A stretch of 20,758 bases of DNA from NCBI GenBank assembly GCA_920105805.1, contig CAKKTI010000391.1, forward strand, positions 1 to 20,758, in the 5' to 3' direction. Origin of the DNA: Condylostoma magnum (lineage: Eukaryota; Ciliophora; Heterotrichea; Heterotrichida; Condylostomatidae). The translations under genes were made by a program, and so were the position numbers. The notes under the pieces were generated by a model. It worked only from the letters and a program-made list of their open reading frames with translations. It searched no databases and was not told the origin of the DNA. Below are positions 9,732 to 18,680 of this stretch, piece after piece (the first letter of the stretch is position 1; the number at the start of each line of letters is the position of its first letter).

Positions 9732-11060
9732 ATGGGAGCCTGTAATTAGAAGATTAGATAGAAGGACTACATATGGCCGTAGTTAACTGATATTTACAAG
9801 ATCTTACAAAAGAATATATGTGAGTACTACGAATTCCTTTAAGAAATATAATCCACAGAGTAAGGAAAAGTTTGGATTGCAAAGCATATAAAATATAGAT
9901 ACTTCGTTGTAATTAAGTAATTAGTAAAAGTTCCTTACCAAAGCCAAAAGAAAACATTAAAGAACCAGATTTAGATGTGGAGCAAGCTGTTTCACCCCAA
10001 TGTAGTGCAACTCATAGAGGTAGTTTAAGATGATGATAATTATTACATTGTAATGGAGAAATGTCATGGGGAAGATTTAAGACATTTTATGAACAAACAG
10101 GTTGAACTCTCCCAAAAGGATATCAAAAATATCGCTTATCAGCTGCTATAGGGAATAAATGAGTTTCATTAGAACGGTCTTTGTCATTTTGATATAAAGC
10201 CGGAAAATATTATCATTAGTAAAGGGGATAATGGTATTATTGTTAAAATTGTTGACTTAGGATCAATGAATCAAGTTAATAAAATGCTTTAGAATTAAAA
10301 ATTCAATATTACTCTTTAATATTCCCCACCTGAAATTTTCCACCAAATTTGAACTACTAAATTTGATATTTGAAGCATTGGTATTCTTTTATATGAATTA
10401 ATTGAAGGGAAAAGTCCTTATAAAAATGAGCAGGCTATTAGGATGAAGTTATAAGATTATAATTTTAAATACAAAATCAGATAAAGTGTATCTAAACCTT
10501 GTAAATAATTTGTAATGAGCTTGCTTAATAGAGATTCAAGGGTAAGGTAATCTGCAGTGTAGGCATTATAGCATGAATGACTATACAAGAAGGAAAATAG
10601 GCAATAATCTAGTGAAAATATCAATTTACAAAGCTTTGTATACCAAAATCCTTTAAGACAGTTAATAATGGCTTCTTTCTCCAGGCATTTGTTTAATTAA
10701 AAGTGGGAATTGTATTTGGCTTTTTAAAACATACTAAGAGAAATACCAAAAATAAAAACATTTAGCCAGTTCTTTTAGGTTGTCCAAAGTGCAAATCACA
10801 GTAAAGTAAATGCAGAGCTTTTTACATTCTATAACTTTTTTATAATGAGTATTGACTGATAAAGTGTCTTAGACGATAGTACTTTAAGAGTAATATTTGA
10901 TGAATTAAAAGACCCAGCATATAATATGTTAACTCCATTATCCATTTAGTAACACTTTAATCTGAATAAGAAGCAATAATTCAGACTCGAAAAATATCTA
11001 AGGGGCAAGGAAGGAATTGATTACATGGAGTTTAGTTCAATGCTAAATCAGTTTAGTTAA
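9732..11060 (+). CDS. CDPK-like protein kinase, probably N-myristoylated
   Basis: 442 residues. The start MGACNQK has Gly2 and Cys4, the pattern for N-myristoylation plus palmitoylation that is typical of calcium-dependent protein kinases. The kinase domain covers about 28-290: Lys62 in VVIKQL, hinge YYIVMEKCHGEDL, catalytic loop CHFDIKPENI with Asp154, DLG with Asp175 in place of DFG, then TLQYSPPE and KFDIWSIGILLYELIEGKSPY. The loop is HFD, so it is a non-RD kinase, and the glycine loop lacks its first glycines (IQSTEQGKVWIA). Catalytic Lys, Asp, Asn and metal-binding Asp remain, so activity is possible. After HEWLYKKEN a C-terminal region of about 150 residues has the helix-loop-helix spacing of CDPK EF hands, but the calcium ligands look largely lost. 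Trp207 and Trp214 are TGA. The stop could be TAA 11058 or another TAA 6 bases later. Confidence 0.85.
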
Positions 11061-11121
11061 TCACCATAATTTTACCAATTAAACCTAATATGTTTACACT
11101 TTAATCTAACATTTTAATACC

Positions 11122-11586
11122 ATGAAGAAAAGAGTAGTTGTAAAACAGGAAAGGCTTTAAGTAAGAAAAGCCTTAAGTGAGCAGTAAAGTATGATAGATA
11201 TCAGATGTTAGAACTCTTTAAGAAAGGGAAGACTACAGCACAGATTAAAAAGAAGATAAAACATTTCTTAGTAGATTGATGTAAAGCAAAAGTCAATTTT
11301 TATTACTGATTTTCGCACTAATTTAGAAGATTATCCAAAAACAAGGTCCTGCAGAATGATTTATAAAGCAGATTTAAAGAACTACTGGCATGAATTATCA
11401 AAAATAACTAAATTAAAAGTTCCACAGCCAATGCTGACTTCTTACATATCGAATTCAAAAATATACAACGCTTATGAAAAAGTAAACTTTAATTAGATAA
11501 AACACAGAAGGACTTTATACAAAAGAAGCACTACAAAACGTCTATAACAATCAAGATTGAGCCCTAGAAGCTGATATACTAGTTAA
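11122..11586 (+). CDS. Small basic protein, unknown
   Basis: 154 residues, rich in Lys, Arg, Gln and Ser, with basic clusters at both ends (LQHRLKRRQN near residue 39; RRTLYKRSTTKRLQ near 128) around a more hydrophobic centre (IFITDFRTNLEDY, YWHELSKITKLKV). No domain is recognised; the composition would suit a nucleic-acid or cytoskeleton-binding protein. The end is marked by two TAA in tandem (11584-11589), with a TGA Trp codon four residues before. It lies 61 bp after the kinase and 23 bp before the next gene, all on the plus strand. Confidence 0.5.
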
Positions 11587-11612
11587 TAAGAATTTTCCGG
11601 TTTAAATTTAAA

Positions 11613-12830
11613 ATGTCTTAGAGAGTAGAGAAGCTTCAAATGGAAAATGCTAAATTAAGAGATGAAATACGTAACTTATAACACGCTTTAAAAGATATAA
11701 GTCAGGACGTTTCAATCACAAATTCTCCACTACCAAAAAGATCTCCTAATAAGCAATTCATTTCGTAATCCGACAAAAGACGATAATTAATGAAAGAAAT
11801 AGGAAAAAAATAAGATAAAACTGTCAAAAGCTAGAGAAAATCAGTGCTAACTTCTCAAAACAATAAGGAGAATTTGAATTAATTGAATTTTATAGCAAGT
11901 TTTGGTGACACATAAGGAAAATTCCAAGCTCCTTCCAGCATTCTTGTACAGGAATAGGAATCAATTGAAATTTCTAATACAGCGGCGAATGATGGTGAAA
12001 TACGAGCGGAGCTGGGAATGCTTAAGCACTCTTTGGACCGAATTGATGCCACCCTAGGCTAAGACTAAGATGATACTTTTTCCCTAGAGGACACTAGTCC
12101 ACAGTTCCTCTAACTAGACGATGAGTTGAATTTCACTACAATTTCACCTCAATAAACCAATCAGTCATAAAGATTAGATGATATGTATTTATAGGCCTGC
12201 AACGAAGACGAATTATTCAGCCCGGCTGTTTAGAAAAATACTAGTAAAAAGGTAGATTTTAATATCATAATGGATTGTTAGAAGCCACCAATACATAAAG
12301 TTAAACTTAAGGAATCATTTGGCTCATTTTATAATAATATTTCTGATAGTAAAACTACTGACAGGGGGAATAATCGATCCAATACTTAAAGAAGTTAGTA
12401 GAAATCATCTAGTTAGTCAACTAAAAGGAGAAGTACTATAGAAAGGTAGACTTCGTATGAATAGTAGGATAGTCAGATTATAAAGTAGATTTAAGCCTTG
12501 AGGGAAGAAAATAACTTTTTAAAGAAGAAACTGATGAGGAGGTCTAATAGTAAATCACCTATTAGGAAAAACTAAATCAATTAGAAGAAATAGCCTCCTA
12601 GATTAAATTCCATAAAAACTCCAAGAATATCAAAGTCTCCATCAAAATCACCGCTGAGGAGGTAAGGAAACTCTATTTTTGCTAGAAAGCCTTCTAGATC
12701 TCCGAGTGCAACATCATTTAGGAATTTAACTCCGAGAAGGTAAAAACATTGCTCTACTTGTGATCATTTACTGTCCAAGGGGTTTAGTACTGTATATTGT
12801 TCAAAGCATGGTGCTGCCACGCAAAATTAA
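11613..12830 (+). CDS. Coiled-coil and Ser/Arg-rich protein with C-terminal Cys/His cluster
   Basis: 405 residues. It starts with a short helical segment (VEKLQMENAKLRDEIRNLQ) typical of a coiled coil. A long Ser/Asn/Gln-rich, probably disordered middle follows, with a second coil near residues 290-305 (ALREENNFLKKKLMRR). After that comes a basic SP/RSP-rich stretch (SKSPIRK, PRISKSPSKSPLRR, KPSRSPS), which looks like a substrate for proline-directed kinases. The end has CSTCDHLL and then YCSKHG: four Cys/His in C-x2-C and C-x2-H pairs that could bind zinc. Unrecognised; a microtubule- or basal-body-associated role is one guess. The end is TAA-TAG-TAA in tandem (12828-12836). Confidence 0.58.
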
Positions 12831-12980
12831 TAGTAAAAGTAAATTAAGGTAAATAGTTGATATTATTGTTATATAGATATTTATTACACTTTTACTGTAT
12901 ATAATAATTGGCCTTTGGATTAATGTCTCATAAATACAAACAAATACACCATAAGTGAGCTTTGTGGTTTAAAATATTAA

Positions 12981-14573
12981 ATGGAAACCAATACACGTTC
13001 AAGGCAATATCTAGACTGATGCTCTTAAAATAATATCTGGATTTCTGATAAACTACAGTACCCAGCAATCAATAAAAGTGGTGCTGAAGGAATTATAGCA
13101 GTTTAATAAATATTACCTCATGAAATCATAATACAAGTCCCCTATGAATCCTTTTTTAGCTCCAACCTTATAAAAGAGTCTCCTATTTCCTGGATTGTGT
13201 AGCAGCATAAAAACTTATACACAAGTATTAATAAAGATTACGAGGATCTAAGGCTAATCACTTACATGACTTACGTCTTTTCAGAAGGACCTGAGAACAG
13301 ATGGTTTAACTTTTTGAGCAGCTAGCCAATGCAAGTAGAAACGCTGCTAAATTGAACTGAAAATGAACTGCAATGACTTCAAGATGAGGATTTATTAAAC
13401 TAAGCTAGAATAGAACTAAAAGATAAGCAAAAACTATACACATAATTACAGCAAGTTCTAGACAACTACCCTGAGCATTTCAACCCTTAATACTACACAT
13501 GGGAATACTTTGAATGGTTTTTTAATCTAATACAAACCAGAGCATTTGGCTCGTTTATACCAAAAATTTCAATGATTCCATTCGGAGAGTTGATTAATCA
13601 TGAAAATTGCTATACTAACTTTTATTATGGAGGCTAATTTGATGACAAGCCAGATCATAATTGATCAGAAAAGGAGTTTAGCTCTGATAGTGATGAAGAT
13701 GACTATATAAAGGAAAGCATCCCCTCAACAACAATAGGCGCATTAAGACTTACTAGAATTAGCTAGAAAGCATTTGAGGGATTTGACTAAATTTACAGCT
13801 AGATTTTAACTGAAGCTAGGGAAATTGATAAGAGATAATTTGTTACCAGTAAGAATTATACAGAAATTTAAAAGGCATTGAAAGGAGAAGAAGACGAGGA
13901 AGTTTAGTAAGATGCTAGTAAGCAGTTTATTATAGCTACTGGCAGAAATTAGTTCATTGAGGAGGGCGGGGATGTGTGTATCACTTATCGACGATTTTCT
14001 AATAAACTTCTACTGTTGAACTATGGATTTGCAATGGAGTATAATAAATACAACTATGCTATTGTTAAGTTTCCTTTATATGAAATTTTAACTGATTAAT
14101 AGCTGTCAGTTATTCCAGAATAGACTGAGATAGTGTGTAATTTTAAGATTAAGTGAAGATAGATCAATCTAAGCTTTATACGAATGGTTCGAGGTGTATT
14201 ATGAGACCCAAATATACACAATCCTTATTCATTTTTTTCACCAACGGATATACAGCATGAAATAACAGTCTTTTAAAGATGTATTGACTTACTCTAATAT
14301 AAACTTGATTCATATCCAACAACAATCACATAAGACGAGGAAGCCACACCATAATCTCTAAGGGAAAAATTCGCTATTTACTACAGAGTAAACACTAAAA
14401 GATGCATATTGAGGTAAATCAGCATGCTCTAATTAGGAATACACAAACTATCCCTTATACAGCAAGCAAACTCCTTATCTCCAATCGAAGAACTTCTAAA
14501 ACAGGAAAAAGAAACAAAGTCTTTTTTTGACGAATACATAAAAATATTAAGAATTTTTCATAGATTAGATTAA
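12981..14573 (+). CDS. SET-domain protein, SETD3 / Rubisco LSMT-like
   Basis: 530 residues; putative S-adenosylmethionine-dependent protein lysine or histidine methyltransferase. The split-SET pattern of this class is clear: an N-terminal SET start (IIAVQQILPHEIIIQVP), RAFGSFIP, then MIPFGELINHEN with Asn206-His207 (the NHxx cofactor motif), then GGDVCITYRRFSNKLLLLNYGF with Asn347-Tyr348, equivalent to the G-E-V-x-I-x-Y and LLLNYGF motifs. The C-terminal helical region fits the Rubisco LSMT substrate-binding domain. About 115 residues between the two SET halves, including an acidic run (SSDSDEDDY), are extra compared with the family. Trp residues in LDWCS, NWTENELQW, NWSEKE and LWDP are TGA. 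The TAA stop overlaps the end of the Eaf6 gene on the other strand. Confidence 0.85.
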
Positions 14574-14960
14574 AGAACTCTCACTAAATTCTCCATCATC
14601 CTCCGATTGCCTCATTTTTGACCCCCTTTTAGACACTGGAGTTTTCCGTGCAGAAGCAGGCTGTTTTCTCTTTACAGGTAAAGTCTTAGTTTCTGTTTCA
14701 TCATCATCCATGCCGCTGGTGGGTGCTGTTATTGACGAATTGGTAAATATCCTATCTGCCTTTGTGTATGTCCTATTATTCTATTTACGCTGATTATTTT
14801 AATTAAAAGGTTTATAAGTCTTACTATTTATTAAATTGCTCCAGCCCTTTACTACATTTCCTTCAAAAACTGTATCACGAAGATATGCGGTTTCTAAGTC
14901 ATATAAATGCTTTTCGAGCTCTTCAAGCTCGGTTTTAAATACTTAGATTCTTTATGACAT
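14565..14960 (-). CDS. Eaf6/MEAF6 homologue, subunit of MYST histone acetyltransferase complexes
   Basis: 131 residues. Residues about 10-50 match the Eaf6 core: LEELEKHLYDLETAYLRDT followed by GNVVKGWSNLINSK, which is the family's helix and its invariant GN-x-x-KGW segment. Eaf6 sits in NuA4/Tip60 and MOZ/HBO1 type acetyltransferase complexes in the nucleus. The C-terminal half is a hydrophilic tail with acidic and basic patches (MDDDETETK, KRKQPASARKTPVSKRG) and no domain. The start MSQRIQVFK was chosen as the Met just before the coil. The stop is TAA; nine bases of the two convergent coding regions (SET and Eaf6) overlap. The gene is short, as usual for the family. Confidence 0.88.
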
Positions 14961-15117
14961 TATAAATATGCAGGTTAAACATTTAGGTAAAGGAAAAACA
15001 CTTTAATCAACTTTTCGGTATTTTACTAAAGGAATTGCAGTGTTGTTTTAGCAGTAGACGTCTTTGATTATCCATTGATTATGTTAGAAATTTGCTTGAT
15101 CTTTATCGGCTCATTTA

Positions 15118-16312
15118 TTAGGACTTAGACAGGGATCTTTTACCCTTTTGCGATTGTAATCTATTATGTATAATGGTTTAATTCATGTTGCACTTCTTAA
15201 TTTGAATAAACTCAGGTTTTCCTCTCTTAAACCCGATTTCAGTATTACGGAAAATTTTGGACCTAGAAGGAGTCTAATTTCTTTGTAGCTTTGAGACAGA
15301 CAAGCTTAAATTAGTAGGTTTTGCTAGGTTTGGAGTATTACGCGGTTATTATATATTCAAATTGAAAATTTCCATACGACTGTCTATTTTGATATTTCTC
15401 AATGGGTTACTTACAATACATTTAGGACTTCCTATATAAAATATAGAGAGTTTAGTGTCAATTATAAACAGGGACTCAATTTCCTGTACTTGCCTCTTAT
15501 CTTCAATTCTTTTCAAAATCTTTTTAGCAATCATTTCTACTTGCCTCGCCATTTAAAATCCATACATGTCGTTAAAATTTACAATGCATTGGGGGTACTT
15601 ATGTTTGAAGTGCAGCTTTTTTATTCTAAACTCAAAATTATTGTCTTTTGATCTTTTAAGGCTAGTCAAAACGACACTGTCAAATTTAGTCTCAGTTTTC
15701 ACGTATTTTAATATAAATTTAATATTAGTGTTGGCTATAGGAAAATCATACCCTATTGTTTTATTAAATTGCCCAAATTTGATTATTCTTATATCTCCAA
15801 TAGGGCTGATAACCATGCAGAATTTTAAATTAGATAAGTTAAACTGCTATTCCAATGCAAAAGGATTTAGTTAAACTAGCCATTATCCAAGTTAGTATAG
15901 TCTAGTGTGTAATAGACTACGTAAGACATTATTTCTATTCAATTTTTTCCAACTAACAAAATCCACTTTTCCATCCTGATCATTCTAAAACAGTCCTTTT
16001 AAGTTTCCAGTTTTCCTATCAACAGCAATTATCTGCAAAATGTTTAATTTGATTCAGTAGCCTTATTTGCTTGGCTTGCTCAAAATTTTCATTATTTTCC
16101 CGAAACCTAAGTGTTTATACAGTTTGTCTTTTTTCATTTTAATTAATGTTTCTTTCTTTATATTATTTCTTAAAATCTTCTAGTAGTTTCCCTTGTATGG
16201 AATTTATACCATGTCTATCGGTTGTTTTTGTAATATTGTTTTAGATTTTGTTTACTTATAAAGGGATTTGATCAAATTTAAATGTACATCTGATTACTTC
16301 TAAATAATCCAT
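15118..16312 (-). CDS. Unrecognised protein, probably two exons
   Basis: The C-terminal part, from about 15990 down, is one clean frame (MVISPIGDIRIIKFGQF, KYPQCIVNF, then ARQVEMIAKKILKRI and SLFIIDTKLSIFYIGSPK). This last pattern (helix, then a strand with an IFYIG-type turn) resembles a region found in large ciliate proteins of unknown role. The N-terminal part reads better in another frame from the Met at 16312 (MDYLEVIRCTFKFDQ; later FRENNENFEQAKQIRLL). A GT-AG segment of 28 nt (15996-16023) would join them, giving 388 residues. Alternatively the second frame simply starts at Met 16212 or 16137. The end is taken at tandem TAA-TAA (15115-15120); read-through would reach another TAA at 14983, 22 bp before Eaf6. 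Confidence 0.45.
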
Positions 16313-16645
16313 ATTTAGAGAATACAGATCTTATGCATCCTGTCGCAGCATCAATTAAGAGTCTAAAAAGCACGCAACAAATAGTTATATTAATAATTTG
16401 TGATAAAATATTGTTTTCTATAAATTTAGAGGCTAATTTATACTGTTGAATAAAATACCTTTTAAATAGAATTCATTTGATAAAACAGTTGCTATTCTTT
16501 GGATTAAAAATAGCTCTACCCACTCTTAAATAATTCCGTATATTGTATTTAGTTACACTATTACTACATTATTATAGCACTATTAGATATAGACCGAATT
16601 TTAAACCCTGTTAGAATGTTTTTACATAGTAGTTTGACATAATAA
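16313..16645. promoter_or_regulatory. Divergent spacer before WD40 gene 1
   Basis: This AT-rich spacer lies between the minus-strand gene starting at about 16312 and the WD40 gene starting at 16646. The last bases before the ATG (TAGTTTGACATAATAA) resemble those before the paralogue at 18681 (TAGTAACTAAAGTAATAAA), which may be the shared core of the 5' flank. I see no credible gene. Confidence 0.4.
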
Positions 16646-18127
16646 ATGGAAATTGAACCGGTAATCAATAGACTCATCTCTGGACTCGATTTCACTGTAA
16701 TTTGCTAGATGCTTTAAAGATAACCTAATTGGCCTGGAAAGCAAGTTATTCTAAACCTGTTAAAGAGTTATTGCTTAAAATCAAATAGGTTTTAGTAGTT
16801 TAAGAATAATATAAGAGATCAATCCCCTGAAGATATTCTCAAGAGAACATTAAGTATTAAAAGACTATTCACTCTGTAAAGCTATGGTTTGATAACAGAT
16901 TTCATTGAGGAGTTTATATCATAGCACAGACTTAAAACTAAATACTTTTATTACCTTGATAAGTTGGTTAAATGTTCAAATTAAGCAAATCGGATTCTTT
17001 AAAAAGTTGATTAAAACAAACTATAAAGAATTCAAGTCAATAGCTATGGAGAGATATCATGAAAACTTATATTTATTGAAAAGAATCCTTAGATTTAAAG
17101 CAATATTGCGCTTGAATGAATAATAAAAGCTCATAAAAGGAATTCTAAAAGGGCAATTGAAAAAGCTGTGGAATTTATCCAATATTTAAGCAGATAAACC
17201 GAACTATAAGGGAAAAAGTTTAAAGCAGATGAAAAACTGCAAGATTAGGTAATAGGAGTATCTGAATTACCTTTAAACTCAGTAGCTATCTCTAGGAATG
17301 GGCAATTTGTTGTAAGTGGAGGAGAAAATAAAGTAATGTTGTGAGACTTGCTAGACTCAAGCAGAAACAGAGTAATTGGACAGCATAGTAATTGGGTGTC
17401 ATCAGTAACTATCTCTAGGAATGGGTAATTTGTTGTAAGCGGCGGAGATGATATTCAAGTAATGTTGTGGGACTTGTAAAACTCAAGTAAAAACAGGGTC
17501 ATTGGAGAGCATAGAAGTAGTGTCTAATCAGTAAGTATCTCTAGGAATGATTAATTTGTTGTAAGCGGAGGAGGAGATCATAAAGTAATGTTGTGGGACT
17601 TGCTAGCCTCAAGTAAAAACAGGGTCATTGGAGAACATAGTAGTGTCTAATCAGTAAGTATTTCTAGGAATGGACAATTTGTTGTAAGTGGAGGGTTTGA
17701 TAATAAATTAATGTTGTGGGACTTACTAGACTCAAATAAAAACAGAATCATTGGAGAACATAGTAAACGGGTAAAATCAGTAAGTATTTCTAGAAATGAG
17801 TAGTTTATTGTTAGTGGAGGAGATGATAAGAAAGTAATGTTGTGGAGGCTACAAGGTTCAAATAGGAGTAGAGTCATTGGAGAGCATGAAAGTGGTGTAT
17901 CATCAGTGAGTATTTCTAAAAGTGTGCAGTTCATTGTAAGCGGAGGATATGATAGTAGAGTAATGCTATGAGACTTACTAGACTCTAAAAAGAATAGAGT
18001 CATTGGAGAGGATTGGTATTGGATAATATCAGTTAGTATTTCTAGAAGTGAGTAATTTATTGTAAGTGTGGAAGGGAATTTTTACTGTTAAAAAGGCAAA
18101 TATAAGTTAGCTTTATGGAAGGTTTAG
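16646..18127 (+). CDS. WD40 seven-blade propeller protein, paralogue 1
   Basis: 493 residues: a helical N-terminal region (about 1-205, no known domain, with LISGLDF near the start and KAVEFIQYLSR near residue 175) followed by seven WD40 repeats filling the rest. Repeat consensus is SVSISRNxQFVVSGGxDxKVMLWDLxxSxxNRVIGEH. The LWD Trp is TGA in repeats 1 and 6 and TGG in others; the Gln of xQF is CAA, CAG, TAA or TAG depending on the repeat. Seven repeats make one closed propeller, usually a protein-interaction platform. The final blade ends KLALWKV and the stop is TAG; the next gene's matching sequence has a 1-base indel right after that TAG, supporting it as the real end. The paralogue follows 553 bp downstream. 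Confidence 0.85.
17285..18127 (+). repeat. Tandem WD40-coding repeats, seven units of 123-126 bp
   Basis: The unit beginning at the SxxIS codons recurs at about 17286, 17409, 17535, 17658, 17784, 17910 and 18036, i.e. with periods of 123 or 126 bp, always a multiple of three. DNA identity between units is high, including synonymous positions (for example TCTAGGAATG in four units and GTAATGTTGTG in most), so the units expanded or were homogenised recently. Confidence 0.85.
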
Positions 18128-18680
18128 TTAGTAACTTTATTTTAGTATAATTTATGGTAATAGCTTAAATATTGGATATAATCCCAATGCTTAGTTTTAA
18201 ATCAAAAGTCTAGTGAATAATTTAGACTTAGTTTTATTCGAATTTAATTGGGTACGGAATACTAGAAATAGATTAATAAACTAAAAAGGGTTCTAATCAA
18301 TAATACTCCTTTGCATTATAAACAATAAATTATATAGTTATGTCTTGTTAAACTAATGCAATAGTATAAATAAAAGGAATATATCATTTGATCTTAAAAT
18401 TTATAATATGCTTTATATTAAATCTGTGTTTATGTAGACTAAACTAGCATTATTAATTTTTGTTTTGTGAGTAGTGAAAAAACGTGTTTAAAAAGCTTTT
18501 ATTCTCTCAATAAACTAAACAGTTAAGTAATAATTACTTTTTAATGATATTCAGCAAAGTCTAAAATAGTGGCATATTATATTTTGCATATATAAACATT
18601 CACTCAAAGTTTAAATCAATAACATATTTCTGATTAAGTAAAACTTTACATTTTCCATATATAGTAACTAAAGTAATAAA
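18128..18680. other. Intergenic spacer between WD40 paralogues
   Basis: 553 bp of AT-rich sequence after the TAG of paralogue 1. The frame stays formally open for a while with Gln read-through, but similarity to the tail of paralogue 2 is lost after a short common segment (GTAACTTTATTTTAG), so I treat it as 3' flank plus promoter of paralogue 2. Nothing else is seen. Confidence 0.45.

Noticed and set aside
15566-15874. Plus-strand hydrophobic frame of 102 codons
   Set aside because: It mirrors a Lys- and Ile-rich minus-strand coding region; antisense of such sequence always looks hydrophobic.
16905-17123. Alternative plus frame in WD40 paralogue 1 (ENLYLLKRILRFK), also open in paralogue 2
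   Set aside because: At first it looked like a real exon needing introns. Aligning both genes shows that the frame joined to the WD40 repeats (IEKNPQIQS, EFIQYLSR) is continuous from ATG and at least as conserved, so this is a shadow.
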